A stretch of DNA of 33,501 nucleotides from Peptoniphilaceae bacterium (GTDB lineage: Bacteria > Bacillota > Clostridia > Tissierellales > Peptoniphilaceae), in the NCBI GenBank assembly GCA_028723425.1, contig JAQYEZ010000044.1, positions 32,001-65,501 of the forward strand, given 5' to 3'. The position numbers and the translations under genes were made by a program. Below the pieces are notes generated by a model that was not told the origin of the DNA, ran no database searches, and worked only from the letters and a program-made list of their open reading frames with translations. Shown here in pieces: positions 24,100 to 32,393 of the stretch. The first letter of the stretch is position 1; each line of letters opens with the position of its first letter.

Positions 24100-25837
24100 A
24101 GTAATTAATGGACCTGTAGTTACAGCTAGAAATGCTAGCGGCCTAAAAATTAGAGAAATGGTTACAGTAGGTAGTTTAAAATTAATAGGAGAGGTAGTTT
24201 CTATCGAAAAAGACTTGGCTACTATACAAGTTTATGAAGATACAGCAGGTCTAAAAGTAGGAGAAGAGATAGAAACTACAGGAAGAGCTTTGTCTGTAAA
24301 GCTTGGACCAGGTATGGTTGGAAATATGTTCGATGGTATCCAAAGGCCTCTAAATCTGATAAAGCAAGAAAATGGATCTTTCATACCTTCTGGAGTAGGG
24401 CTTAAAAGCTTGGATGATGAAAAAATCTGGCAAGTCAATATTAAGGTAAAAGAAGGGGACAAGTTAAAATTTGGGGATATCTATGCTACTATAAAAGAAA
24501 CCGAAACCATAGAGCATAAGCTTCTTTCTAATCTTGAAGGCCAAGTTGTTTCTGTTAAAGAATCTGGAAACTATAGACTTGAAGATACTATAGTAAAAGT
24601 AAAAACTGAACAAGGAGAAGAAGATTTAAAACTTTATCAATATTGGCCTGTTAGAAATCCTAGACCAGTAAAGAAAAATTTACCTTTATCAGAAGTTTTA
24701 GTTACTGGACAAAGAGTACTTGATATTTTCTTTCCAATAGCTAAGGGAGGTACTGTAGCTATCCCTGGAGGATTTGGTACTGGTAAAACTATGCTCCAAC
24801 ACCAACTTGCTCAATACGCTGATGCAGATATTATCGTTTATATTGGCTGTGGAGAACGTGGCAATGAGATGACTCAAGTATTGGAAGATTTCCCTAACCT
24901 TATAGATCCTAATACAGGAAGAGGTCTAATGGAAAGAACAATACTTATAGCAAATACTTCAAATATGCCTGTAGCAGCAAGAGAAGCCTCAATTTATACT
25001 GGTATAACAATAGCAGAATATTTTAGAGATATGGGATATGATGTTGCCTTAATGGCAGATTCTTCATCACGTTGGGCAGAAGCTCTAAGAGAAATCTCAG
25101 CAAGGCTTGAAGAAATACCAGCAGAAGAAGGCTATCCAGCATATTTAGGATCAAGACTTTCTCAATTCTATGAAAGAGCAGGATCTGTAGAAAACCTAAA
25201 TGGGACAAAAGGCTCTGTAACTTTGATTGGAGCTGTAAGTCCTACAGGTGGTGATTTTTCAGAACCTGTTACAGAAAACACCAGAAGATGTGTAAATGTA
25301 TTTTTGGGACTTGATAAGAACTTGGCATACTCAAGACATTATCCAGCTATAAACTGGTTATCCTCATATTCAAATTACTTAAATCAAATGAGAGATTTCT
25401 ATGAAGATTTGACAGGTGAAGATGTAATTTCTTTGAGAAATGAAATGATGGAAATATTAACTGAAGAAGAAAAACTTCAATCCATAGTAATGCTAGTAGG
25501 TAGAGATGCTCTTTCTGCCTCACAAAAAAATGTTATGGATACAGCAAGCTTACTTAGAGTTGGTTATTTACAACAAAATGCCTTTAATGATGTAGATAAA
25601 TATGTACCCCTTGAAAAACAAATACAAATGTTAAAACTAATAAAACATTACTATACTAGATCAAAAGAAGCTATAGACAAGGGTATATACTACGATAAAG
25701 TATACAATCCAAATTTAATCGCAGAGCTAACCAACATTAAATATAATATAGAAAATGACCAATTAGACAAATTTGTAGACATAAACACAAAAATTGATTC
25801 TTATTTCCAAAGCATTGAAGAGGGTGAAAATATATGA
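24083..25837 (+). CDS. ntpA: V/A-type ATPase catalytic subunit A
   Basis: Subunit A hydrolyses or makes ATP in the A3B3 head. The 584-residue protein starts with the beta-barrel ([23 protein letters not shown]). It contains the non-homologous bulge region after GLKSL, then Walker A GGFGTGKT at 229-236, followed by [13 protein letters not shown] and [19 protein letters not shown]. All catalytic motifs, including the Glu of GERGNE, are present. Length is normal. The start overlaps E by 17 bases, and the end overlaps B by 4 (ATGA), as expected for subunits made in fixed ratio. Confidence 0.98.
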   Translation: MTPTIKVINGPVVTARNASGLKIREMVTVGSLKLIGEVVSIEKDLATIQVYEDTAGLKVGEEIETTGRALSVKLGPGMVGNMFDGIQRPLNLIKQENGSFIPSGVGLKSLDDEKIWQVNIKVKEGDKLKFGDIYATIKETETIEHKLLSNLEGQVVSVKESGNYRLEDTIVKVKTEQGEEDLKLYQYWPVRNPRPVKKNLPLSEVLVTGQRVLDIFFPIAKGGTVAIPGGFGTGKTMLQHQLAQYADADIIVYIGCGERGNEMTQVLEDFPNLIDPNTGRGLMERTILIANTSNMPVAAREASIYTGITIAEYFRDMGYDVALMADSSSRWAEALREISARLEEIPAEEGYPAYLGSRLSQFYERAGSVENLNGTKGSVTLIGAVSPTGGDFSEPVTENTRRCVNVFLGLDKNLAYSRHYPAINWLSSYSNYLNQMRDFYEDLTGEDVISLRNEMMEILTEEEKLQSIVMLVGRDALSASQKNVMDTASLLRVGYLQQNAFNDVDKYVPLEKQIQMLKLIKHYYTRSKEAIDKGIYYDKVYNPNLIAELTNIKYNIENDQLDKFVDINTKIDSYFQSIEEGENI

Positions 25838-27213
25838 AAAAACAATATACAAAAATTAAAAAAATTGAATCTTCAATCATAGAATTAGAGAGAGTTGTTG
25901 ATGTAGCCTATAAAGCTGTTGTAGAAATTCATGCTTTAAATATGGATTTTATAGGTCAAGTAGTAAAAATAGATGATGATACAATAACTGTAGAAGTATT
26001 TGCCGATACACAAGACTTCTCCTTAAATGACATTGTGGTTAGATTTGAAGAAAAGCCACTTGAAATTCCTTTATCAGAAAAAATCCTAGGTAGAACTTTT
26101 AATGGTATAGCAAGACCAATAGATGGTGGTGGGGAAATCTATAGTGACAATTTCTATACTGTAGAAGGTCAACCTTTAAACCCTGTATCAAGACTTTATC
26201 CAAGAGACTTCATACAAACAGGCATTTCTGCCATAGATTCACTAACAACTCTAATTCGTGGGCAAAAATTACCTATATTTTCTGGATCTGGTCTACCACA
26301 CAATGAAATAGCTGCCCAAATAGTTAGACAAGCCAAGTTAAAAACCAATGAAGATTTCTGCTTTGTATTCGCAGCTATGGGAATCAAAAAAGATGAAGCC
26401 ATGTTCTTTGATGATGCTTTCAAAAAAGCTGGTGTAAAAAATAAAGTAGTTATGTATGAAAATTTGGCAGATGATCCTATTATGGAAAGGATAATTACCC
26501 CAAAATGTGCCCTAACAGCAGCAGAATACCTTGCTTTTGAAAGACATAAGCATGTTTTGGTAATAATAACTGATATGACTTCCTATGCCGAAGCTTTAAG
26601 GGAAGTTTCTTCAATCAGACAAGAAGTTCCATCTCGTAAAGGCTATCCAGGATATCTATATTCTGATCTTGCAAGTTTATATGAAAGAGCTGGCATGATA
26701 GAAGGTGTAAAAGGCTCTGTAACGCTGATACCAATATTAACTATGCCAAATGATGACATAACCCATCCTGTTCCTGATCTTACAGGTTATATTACAGAAG
26801 GACAAATAGTAATAGATAGAAATCTTTATCAAAAAGGTGTATATCCACCTATCAATGTATTGCCATCTCTATCAAGGCTTATGAAAGATGGTATTGGTGA
26901 AGGCTATACAAGAGCTGACCATGAAGATTTGATGAACCAACTATATGAATCCTATTCTAAAGTACAAGATGTTAGAAGTATTTCTCAAATTGTTGGAGAA
27001 GATGACCTTTCAGATGTAGATAAAAAATACTTGGAATTTGGAAAAGTATTTGAAGAAAAGTTTTTATCTCAAGATCAATACGAAAATAGGGAGTTAGAAA
27101 AAACCCTGGATATGGGCTGGGATATTTTAAAAATTCTTCCAATTACAGAAATTCACAGAGTTTCAAATGAAAATAAGACTAAGTATTTAGGGGAAAATTA
27201 TGGCACAAATTAA
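25834..27213 (+). CDS. ntpB: V/A-type ATPase regulatory subunit B
   Basis: Subunit B alternates with A in the head and binds nucleotide without catalysis. The 459-residue protein has a degenerate P-loop [17 protein letters not shown], as expected for B. It also has [14 protein letters not shown] near the N-terminus, [22 protein letters not shown] and [18 protein letters not shown]. Length matches the family. It starts at an ATGA overlap with A and its end overlaps D by 14 bases. Confidence 0.98.
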   Translation: MKKQYTKIKKIESSIIELERVVDVAYKAVVEIHALNMDFIGQVVKIDDDTITVEVFADTQDFSLNDIVVRFEEKPLEIPLSEKILGRTFNGIARPIDGGGEIYSDNFYTVEGQPLNPVSRLYPRDFIQTGISAIDSLTTLIRGQKLPIFSGSGLPHNEIAAQIVRQAKLKTNEDFCFVFAAMGIKKDEAMFFDDAFKKAGVKNKVVMYENLADDPIMERIITPKCALTAAEYLAFERHKHVLVIITDMTSYAEALREVSSIRQEVPSRKGYPGYLYSDLASLYERAGMIEGVKGSVTLIPILTMPNDDITHPVPDLTGYITEGQIVIDRNLYQKGVYPPINVLPSLSRLMKDGIGEGYTRADHEDLMNQLYESYSKVQDVRSISQIVGEDDLSDVDKKYLEFGKVFEEKFLSQDQYENRELEKTLDMGWDILKILPITEIHRVSNENKTKYLGENYGTN

Positions 27214-27829
27214 GCTACCTGCAACCAAGGCTAATCTAATAAAAGCTCAAGATCAATTGGGCCTTATGAATCAAGGCTATGATATACTTGATAAAAAAAG
27301 AAAAGCGTTGTTGCAACAATATAACCTAAAAATAGATGAAAGAAACAAGGTTAACGAAGAAGTAAACAAAACTATAAAATCTGTTTATAAGGTTATAAAA
27401 AAAGCCATTATTTCAGTTGGAGAAGAAAGCTTAAAAGAAGTAGCAGGATCTATTCCAGAAGATGACTCTCTAAGTCTTGAACAAATAAGTTTTATGCAAA
27501 CAACCCTATACAAAATTAGCATGAAAGAAAAAAAACTTAGCCTTTCTTACTCATTCTATTCTACAAATGTATTATTTGACCAAGCCCTCATAGCCTTAAA
27601 TGACTTAAAGAAAAAAGTTTACAGGTTAGCAGAACTTGATACAACAATAAATAACTTGAATAAGGAAATGAAAAAAACCTCTAAGAAAGTAAACTCTTTA
27701 GATAAGGTACAAATTCCAAAATACAACGATTTAATCAAAGAAATTTCTTCTCAAATAGAAGAAAGAGAAAGAGAAGAGTTTTCAAAAACAAAGATGGTCA
27801 AGGATAGAAAGCTAAAAGAAGAAAATTAA
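27200..27829 (+). CDS. ntpD: V/A-type ATPase subunit D (central shaft)
   Basis: Subunit D is the rotating coiled-coil axle inside the A3B3 head, functionally like F-ATPase gamma. The 209-residue protein opens with the conserved [32 protein letters not shown]. It closes with a second long helix containing RRVNSLDKV-like [22 protein letters not shown] and a charged tail [18 protein letters not shown]. Length is normal. It is the last gene before a strong terminator. Confidence 0.95.
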   Translation: MAQIKLPATKANLIKAQDQLGLMNQGYDILDKKRKALLQQYNLKIDERNKVNEEVNKTIKSVYKVIKKAIISVGEESLKEVAGSIPEDDSLSLEQISFMQTTLYKISMKEKKLSLSYSFYSTNVLFDQALIALNDLKKKVYRLAELDTTINNLNKEMKKTSKKVNSLDKVQIPKYNDLIKEISSQIEEREREEFSKTKMVKDRKLKEEN

Positions 27830-27908
27830 AAAGTTAGATGTAATAGCTTGTGTCAAAAATTTGAACTCTTCAATAAAGCATATTCGTTAACCACTATTAA
27901 CAATCTTA

Positions 27909-27947
27909 TTTATCTGGTATAGAAATTTCTATACTAGATAAATTTTT
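27909..27947 (+). terminator. Terminator of the V-ATPase operon
   Basis: TTTATCTG plus GTATAGAA at 27909-27924 pair with the complement at 27927-27942 to give about 16 bp, including one GU, closed by a tiny loop and followed by TTTTT. The hairpin core GTATAGAAATTTCTATAC is perfectly self-complementary. The remaining 27830-28077 bases hold no supported gene. Confidence 0.92.
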
Positions 27948-28077
27948 ATTATATTTTTTAGTTATCTTTCAATTTTTAAGTAAATAATTATATTTCAAAC
28001 ACAATTTTACAATTGACCCTACAAAAGCGGAAATACTAATAAGCTCATAGGTATTTTTTCGACATTTATACTAGTTA

Positions 28078-28392
28078 TTATTTTTTAACTGGTCTACTAA
28101 TAAAAACAAAAATCAATAAGGACAATACCACTATAAGCATGTAAAATTTTGAGTCAATTTTTGTTAGATAAGAAAGAAGAAGAGAAACTGTGCTAATCAA
28201 GAAGCATAGTAAATAACCAATTTTTGTCCTTTCTATTGTTTTGTCCCAATCATAATTTTTTCTATCTTTTCCTAAGCTATTGTACCAAGTATATGTTTTT
28301 AAAAGTTTTTCTTTCTTTACATAAGTATGAAAAAAGAAAGATATACCACTAACCAATAATACAATTAAAATAAATATTTGAACACTAGTCAT
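28078..28392 (-). CDS. Small three-helix membrane protein, unknown function
   Basis: I do not recognise this 104-residue protein. From ATG 28392, which has AGGAGG 7 bases upstream (plus positions 28400-28405), it has an N-terminal hydrophobic helix (about 3-23). A basic, tyrosine-rich cytoplasmic segment (KLLKTYTWYNSLGKDRKNYD) follows, and then two further helices (about 60-80 and 83-101) ending in RPVKK. There is no Cys/His cluster or known motif. It is divergent from the flavin-binding lipoprotein gene and shares its 288-bp control region, so co-regulation is possible. The layout recalls DUF3784/YdhI-type membrane proteins, without firm support. Confidence 0.7.
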   Translation of the reverse strand: MTSVQIFILIVLLVSGISFFFHTYVKKEKLLKTYTWYNSLGKDRKNYDWDKTIERTKIGYLLCFLISTVSLLLSYLTKIDSKFYMLIVVLSLLIFVFISRPVKK

Positions 28393-28507
28393 CAAATTTC
28401 CTCCTAAATTATCAATCTTATATAATATACCGAATTCTAATTGATAATGAAAGTTTAAAATATTTATTATAATATGTGATTTAAAAATAAGAAAAAAATG
28501 CTAGTAT

Positions 28508-28525
28508 TTGGTATTTTATTAACAA
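28508..28525. promoter_or_regulatory. Rex-like operator candidate
   Basis: TTGGTATTTTATTAACAA matches 12 of 14 defined positions of the clostridial Rex consensus TTGTTAANNNNTTAACAA, with the right half perfect. It lies between the divergent membrane-protein and lipoprotein genes, about 70 bases upstream of the lipoprotein promoter. A second TATAAT at 28536-28541 could make a closer promoter. No rex gene is in the window. Confidence 0.4.
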
Positions 28526-28592
28526 TTTAGCTATATATAATAAATATGAATATATTAAAGATTATCATATTAAATATAAAAGACATATAAAG

Positions 28593-28620
28593 TTGACTTT
28601 TGTTCTATATAATTTATAAT
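28593..28620 (+). promoter_or_regulatory. Promoter of the flavin-binding lipoprotein gene
   Basis: TTGACT at 28593-28598 and TATAAT at 28615-28620 with 16-base spacing form a good vegetative promoter 61 bases before the ATG at 28681. Upstream, TATTAAAGATTATCA at 28553-28567 matches 11 of 14 positions of a Fur box, with a perfect right half. Confidence 0.75.
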
Positions 28621-28680
28621 AGAAAAGTATTAATGTTTTAATAAACATAGGCGATGAAGAAATTAATAGAGAGGGAAAAA

Positions 28681-29784
28681 ATGAATAACAAACTAAAAGT
28701 AACAGGATTAGCATTAGCTTTATCACTTACATTTGCAGCATGCTCAAATAATAAAGATAAAAAAGAAAATGCTAGTTCTACATCAAGCGTAGAAACAAAC
28801 GCAAGCACAGATCAAAAAGTATTGGCACCTACAAGTGTGGAAAAGGGATCAGCTGAAAAAGTAGAAATGTCTGATGCGCTTCTACATAGATCTTATCAAA
28901 CTCCACACGGAGATAAATCTATTGCTAGAGTAGTTGTCTTAACTTCTGGAGATAAGATTGTAGATGTATCTTTAGATGAAATGCAATATTTTGATAAAGA
29001 TTCTGACTTTGTAGGCTTACCAAGCTCAGATGGAGCATTTGGAAAAGGTGCAGCAGAGGGTAAAATCCTAGGTTCAAAAGTTGAAAATAGCGATGCATAT
29101 TCTAAAAATATGGCAGAAAAAGCTGGTTCAAAAGTTAGCTTAGCTGACAATTACAAAGCAATAATTGACTTTGCAAAGGGTAAAACAATCTCTGAACTCG
29201 AAGATGTTTTAGCAAATGCCAATGAAGATGGAACAATTGACGGAGTTACAGGAGCAACACTTGCTGATACAGCTAATTATATCAAAGCTATAGTTGCTAC
29301 AGCCAAAGATGATAAAATGGTTTCACCTGTTAAAGCAAAAGACATTAACAAAGTAAGCTTATACCAAAAATACGGTGCTCCTCATGGAGATCAATCCTTT
29401 GCTGATGTTGTTGTAGCTGTTGAAGATGGAGTTATAGTTGCTGCAAATATTGATGAATTACAATATTTTGGTGAAAATGGTATCGCTAAAGAAGGCACAG
29501 GATTCACAGAAGGTTATGCTGACCAAAAGAATCAATTAGCATCAAAACTAATGTCAAATGAAGAATATTCTAAACTTATGGCAGAAAAAGCTGGTTCAAA
29601 ACATAGCCTAGCTGATAACTATAAGGCTATTGAAAACTTTGCTGTTGGTAAAACTACTGATGAAATTCAATCAGTAATTGACGAAAGTGAAAAAGGAAAA
29701 CCAGTAGATGCTGTTTCTGAAGCTACTTTAGTAGATACAGCTAACTACCTACAATTAATTGTAGATGCAGTAAAAGAAAAATAA
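28681..29784 (+). CDS. Lipoprotein with two FMN-binding-like repeats (PplA/Cad-like)
   Basis: From ATG 28681 (GAGAGGG upstream; an in-frame ATG at 28654 lacks a spaced site) the protein has 367 residues. It has a lipoprotein signal peptide with Cys21 in LTFAAC and a Ser/Asn/Lys linker. Two tandem repeats of about 145-150 residues follow (about 64-215 and 221-367). Both contain PHGD, LDEMQYF/IDELQYF, MAEKAGSK and SLADNYKAI. Repeat 1 ends in DGVTGAT (187-193), fitting the ApbE flavinylation motif Dxx(S/T)GAT. Repeat 2 has DAVSEAT (343-349), with Gly replaced by Glu. This layout resembles Listeria PplA and enterococcal Cad, extracellular flavoproteins of electron transfer. The role is inferred; no apbE or ndh2 is in the window. 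Confidence 0.82.
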   Translation: MNNKLKVTGLALALSLTFAACSNNKDKKENASSTSSVETNASTDQKVLAPTSVEKGSAEKVEMSDALLHRSYQTPHGDKSIARVVVLTSGDKIVDVSLDEMQYFDKDSDFVGLPSSDGAFGKGAAEGKILGSKVENSDAYSKNMAEKAGSKVSLADNYKAIIDFAKGKTISELEDVLANANEDGTIDGVTGATLADTANYIKAIVATAKDDKMVSPVKAKDINKVSLYQKYGAPHGDQSFADVVVAVEDGVIVAANIDELQYFGENGIAKEGTGFTEGYADQKNQLASKLMSNEEYSKLMAEKAGSKHSLADNYKAIENFAVGKTTDEIQSVIDESEKGKPVDAVSEATLVDTANYLQLIVDAVKEK

Positions 29785-29802
29785 ATAGTTAAAATATCGC
29801 CT

Positions 29803-29833
29803 AAAACACCTTGCTTAATGTGGGGTGTTTTTT
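29803..29833 (+). terminator. Terminator after the lipoprotein gene
   Basis: AAAACACC at 29803-29810 pairs with GGTGTTTT at 29824-29831, followed by further T residues. The loop is 13 bases. It closes the lipoprotein transcript 19 bases past its stop. Confidence 0.88.
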
Positions 29834-29948
29834 ATTTTAGCTAAAAATTTAGAGAAGATTTTTATAAGACATAAATCTTTAAAACTAGAATCAAAGTTTA
29901 TAAGATCTTAAGCATAAAAAATCGTAAAATAATTTCTAATTATTTGAC

Positions 29949-29976
29949 TTACAAATTCAAAATTTATAGGTATAAT
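29949..29976 (+). promoter_or_regulatory. Promoter of ldh
   Basis: TATAAT at 29971-29976 is clear. The -35 is uncertain: TTACAA at 29949-29954 gives 16-base spacing, while a better TTGACT at 29944-29949 would need 21. The transcript would start near 29983, directly at the Fur-like site. Confidence 0.6.
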
Positions 29977-29983
29977 TATATAG

Positions 29984-29998
29984 TAATAATCATTTTCA
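29984..29998. promoter_or_regulatory. Fur-box-like operator at the ldh start site
   Basis: TAATAATCATTTTCA matches 12 of 14 defined positions of the 7-1-7 Fur consensus TGATAATNATTATCA. It starts at the expected +1 of the ldh promoter, a position suited to repression. Fur itself is not encoded here. Confidence 0.45.
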
Positions 29999-30028
29999 AT
30001 TAAATATTTCTTGTTAGAGGAGGAGTTT

Positions 30029-30964
30029 ATGAAAGATTATAAAGTGATTTTAGTAGGTGATGGGGCAGTAGGCTCATCTTTTGCTTATGCATGTACAATT
30101 CTAGGAATAGGTAGGGAATTTGGAATTATAGATATAAATGAAGATAAGGCTAGTGGTGATGCCATGGACTTATCAGATATATTGAGTTTTTCAAATCCTA
30201 AGAATATATATAAAGCATCTTATGATGATTGTAAAGATGCAAAGGTTGTTGTGATAACAGCTGGTGCTGCTCAAAAAAAGGGAGAAACTAGACTTGATTT
30301 AGTTTATAAAAATTTAAAAATATTTAAAGATATGATAGGTAAAATTGTAGAAAGTGGTTTTGATGGAATATTTTTAGTAGCTTCAAATCCTGTAGATATA
30401 TTAACTTATGCAACATGGAAATACTCAGGTTTTCATGCCAATAAGGTAATAGGATCAGGAACAACTTTAGACTCATCAAGATTTAAAAAAGAAATTGCTA
30501 AACTTGTAGGAGTTGACCCAAGATCTGTTGAAGCTTATATTTTGGGAGAACATGGTGATACAGAATTTCCAGTTTGGTCCCATACAAATATAGGTGGACT
30601 GCCCTTATATGAATGGGTTAAAAATAATAAAACGGATGAACTAGCTTTACTTGATGCATTTGATAAGGTTAAAAATGCAGGCTATGTTATTATTGAAAAA
30701 AAGGGAGCAACTTTTTATGGCATTGGTATGGCACTTGCCAAACTTACGCAAGCTATCCTAAATGATGAGAATTCTATATATCCTGTTTCTGTATATATGG
30801 ATGGAGAATACGGTCTAAATAATCTATATATTAGTTCACCTGCGGTTATAAATAAAGATGGAATAAAATGGGTTATAGAAGTTCCATTAACCGAAACTGA
30901 GAATGAAAGGATGCAAAAATCAGCAAAAATTTTAAAATCCCTTATAAATGATACTATAGATTAA
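30029..30964 (+). CDS. ldh: L-lactate dehydrogenase
   Basis: LDH reduces pyruvate to L-lactate with NADH, recycling NAD+ in fermentation. ATG 30029 follows AGAGGAGGAG and gives 311 residues; an in-frame TTG 18 bases earlier has no support. The NAD fold has GDGAVGSSFA (10-19) and the acidic IIDINED. The substrate loop AQKKGETR has Gln82, marking lactate rather than malate dehydrogenase, and Arg88. Asn120, Arg151 and the catalytic His175 in GEHGDTEFPVWS are present. It has its own promoter and is followed 10 bases later by a DUF4298 gene, probably cotranscribed. Confidence 0.95.
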   Translation: MKDYKVILVGDGAVGSSFAYACTILGIGREFGIIDINEDKASGDAMDLSDILSFSNPKNIYKASYDDCKDAKVVVITAGAAQKKGETRLDLVYKNLKIFKDMIGKIVESGFDGIFLVASNPVDILTYATWKYSGFHANKVIGSGTTLDSSRFKKEIAKLVGVDPRSVEAYILGEHGDTEFPVWSHTNIGGLPLYEWVKNNKTDELALLDAFDKVKNAGYVIIEKKGATFYGIGMALAKLTQAILNDENSIYPVSVYMDGEYGLNNLYISSPAVINKDGIKWVIEVPLTETENERMQKSAKILKSLINDTID

Positions 30965-30974
30965 TGAGGTTTTC

Positions 30975-31280
30975 ATGAAAAATTATGAGCATATTATCAA
31001 AATGGAAGCAGTACTTGATAAGCATAGTGAAATTATAAAGAACTTTAATAGGCTTTTAGACGAATTTGAAAAAAGTCAAGAAGATTATCAAAAACTAAAA
31101 GATTACTATCTAAGTGATCAAATTAATGAAGATTTAGATAGATTAAACAAAGAAGAATTTCCTAAAGATTTAAAATGTGGGGTATTAAGTGAAGATGAAG
31201 TCTTTAATTTGATAGGAGATAACTACCAAACGGCTATTCACATGCTTGAAGTCGCTACAAAAATAATAAAAAATCATTAG
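30975..31280 (+). CDS. DUF4298 domain protein
   Basis: The 101-residue protein has the DUF4298 pattern: an N-terminal helix IIKMEAVLDKHSEIIKNF, the middle DYQKLKDYYLSDQINEDLDR and the C-terminal KCGVLSEDEVFNLIGD. It is small, acidic, helical and without membrane segments. Function is unknown for the family. It begins 10 bases after the ldh stop with a GAGG-type site, so it probably shares the ldh transcript, and it is followed by a strong terminator. Confidence 0.85.
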   Translation: MKNYEHIIKMEAVLDKHSEIIKNFNRLLDEFEKSQEDYQKLKDYYLSDQINEDLDRLNKEEFPKDLKCGVLSEDEVFNLIGDNYQTAIHMLEVATKIIKNH

Positions 31281-31284
31281 AAAA

Positions 31285-31320
31285 GGGGTTGTTGTAGAAA
31301 AGTGTACAACAACCCTATAT
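31285..31320. terminator. Bidirectional terminator
   Basis: GGGTTGTTGTA at 31286-31296 pairs perfectly with TACAACAACCC at 31305-31315 around an 8-base loop, with A-runs on the left and a T-rich right flank. It separates the ldh-DUF4298 transcript from the convergent ECF transporter gene. Confidence 0.9.
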
Positions 31321-31321
31321 T

Positions 31322-32062
31322 TTATCTTTTTCTTTTTAAAGATTTAACAACAGCTGAAACTAATACTATTGAAAGTATTGCTTCTGGGATACCGTTGGTG
31401 ATTATTGCACCAAATATGGTAGACCTAGCAGCTTCTACTGGGATAGAGAGGCGAGCTACATATTTTTCTGCATATAATAGATATATAAGTCCTAATACTA
31501 AGATGCTATTTGTCATAGTTCCTAAGAATGAAGAAATAGCAATGGCAAAATTATTATCTTTGTATTTTGCTGTTAAATACAACATTATAAGCGATATTAG
31601 CAAAAATACTACTGATAAAATTAGCTGATAAGCTTCTTTTTTTCCATTTATATTTTTATATAAAAGTGAAATTAAGAATGCAGATACTATTATCCATATA
31701 GCCATAGTAAACTTCCTAATTAAGGCATTATCTTTATTTTTTAAAGCCTTATATACATAAGCACTAACAAGGCCAATTAAAATTCTAGGAACCACAGCTA
31801 TTAGTGGATTATAAAAAACAAATGAAATTGGACCTGGTCTAAGAACCGCATTTGCCATACTAGAAAGACCGAATAAAAGTCCAACAATACCTCCAACAAG
31901 AGGGCCTTCTACAATCGCTGCTATTATTACTGGTATATGCATGGTCGTAATGTTAATAAAACCTAGTGGTATAAAACCTAATGGAGTCAATCCTAATACT
32001 ATAGTGATAGCTCCAAGCATCGCTGTAATTACTAATTGTCTTGTCTTTTTTTTATTATTCAT
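31322..32062 (-). CDS. ECF transporter S component (substrate unassigned)
   Basis: The 246-residue protein is an integral membrane protein of the energy-coupling-factor S type, which binds a vitamin or similar nutrient and docks on the shared EcfT-EcfA1A2 module. The N-terminal part is diagnostic: LGLTPLGFIPLGFINITTMHIPVIIAAI, then VEGPLVGGIVGLLFGLSS and a NPLIAVVPRILIGLVSAYVYK helix. A variable middle with two more helices (about 116-166) follows, and the protein ends in the basic KSLKRKR. No EcfA or EcfT genes are adjacent, as expected for group II systems. The substrate cannot be read from sequence; PanT-like pantothenate carriers look similar. Confidence 0.85.
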   Translation of the reverse strand: MNNKKKTRQLVITAMLGAITIVLGLTPLGFIPLGFINITTMHIPVIIAAIVEGPLVGGIVGLLFGLSSMANAVLRPGPISFVFYNPLIAVVPRILIGLVSAYVYKALKNKDNALIRKFTMAIWIIVSAFLISLLYKNINGKKEAYQLILSVVFLLISLIMLYLTAKYKDNNFAIAISSFLGTMTNSILVLGLIYLLYAEKYVARLSIPVEAARSTIFGAIITNGIPEAILSIVLVSAVVKSLKRKR

Positions 32063-32105
32063 ATTTACCTCCTGATGCGATTCAAAAATGATATCGCTCG
32101 ATTAA

Positions 32106-32133
32106 ATTATATAACATAAATTGAATAATTCAA
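32106..32133 (-). promoter_or_regulatory. Promoter of the ECF S component with a palindrome on the -35
   Basis: On the minus strand TTGAAT (32133-32128) and TATAAT (32111-32106), spaced 16 bases, form the promoter. The -35 is half of the perfect 13-bp palindrome TTGAATAATTCAA at 32121-32133. Downstream, GCGAT/ATCGC arms at 32077-32081 and 32093-32097 form a hairpin just before the AGGAGG site. No known riboswitch is recognised. Confidence 0.65.
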
Positions 32134-32172
32134 AAAAATTCTAAAGAGGCTAATATTTTTTTGATTTAAATT

Positions 32173-32197
32173 AAAAAAAACTACCCTTAATGAGTAG
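32173..32197 (-). terminator. Terminator of the tRNA-Lys transcript
   Basis: On the minus strand CTACTC (32197-32192) pairs with GGGTAG (32186-32181), one GU, around a 5-base loop, followed by eight U. It lies 70 bases past the tRNA 3' end, with nothing else recognised between. Confidence 0.82.
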
Positions 32198-32266
32198 CTA
32201 AATTTTATACCTTATATTAAAGTATTGATATTTACTGAAATATAAAATGTTCTAATTGATTTTTTT

Positions 32267-32342
32267 TGGTGCGCCATCAGGGATTCGAACCCTGGACACC
32301 CTGATTAAGAGTCAGGTGCTCTACCAACTGAGCTAATGGCAC
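32267..32342 (-). tRNA. tRNA-Lys (anticodon CTT)
   Basis: The 76-base minus-strand sequence folds into a standard cloverleaf. Acceptor GTGCCAT pairs with ATGGCGC (one GU), the D-arm has AGCTCAGTTGGTAGAGC, and the anticodon loop CTCTTAA is closed by CCTGA/TCAGG. The T-arm has GGTTCGAATCC, and CCA is encoded (32267-32269). The anticodon CTT at 32307-32309 reads AAG lysine codons. It has its own promoter and terminator. Confidence 0.98.
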
Positions 32343-32359
32343 TTAACAAGTACTTATAT

Positions 32360-32388
32360 ATAATACCATTAACTTCTTGCTTTGTCAA
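32360..32388 (-). promoter_or_regulatory. Consensus promoter of tRNA-Lys
   Basis: On the minus strand TTGACA (32388-32383) and TATTAT (32365-32360) are spaced exactly 17 bases. The -10 lies 17 bases before the tRNA 5' end. The -35 begins 5 bases past the stop codon of the C39 peptidase gene. Confidence 0.9.
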
Positions 32389-32393
32389 ATTTT

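Noticed and set aside
28013..28039. Plus-strand promoter TTGACC with TACTAA after the V-ATPase operon
   Set aside because: Spacing is 15 and no plus-strand gene follows before the convergent membrane-protein gene.
31302..31628. Plus-strand open frame of 108 codons opposite the ECF S component
   Set aside because: It lies antisense to a clear membrane transporter gene, has no ribosome site and begins inside a terminator hairpin.
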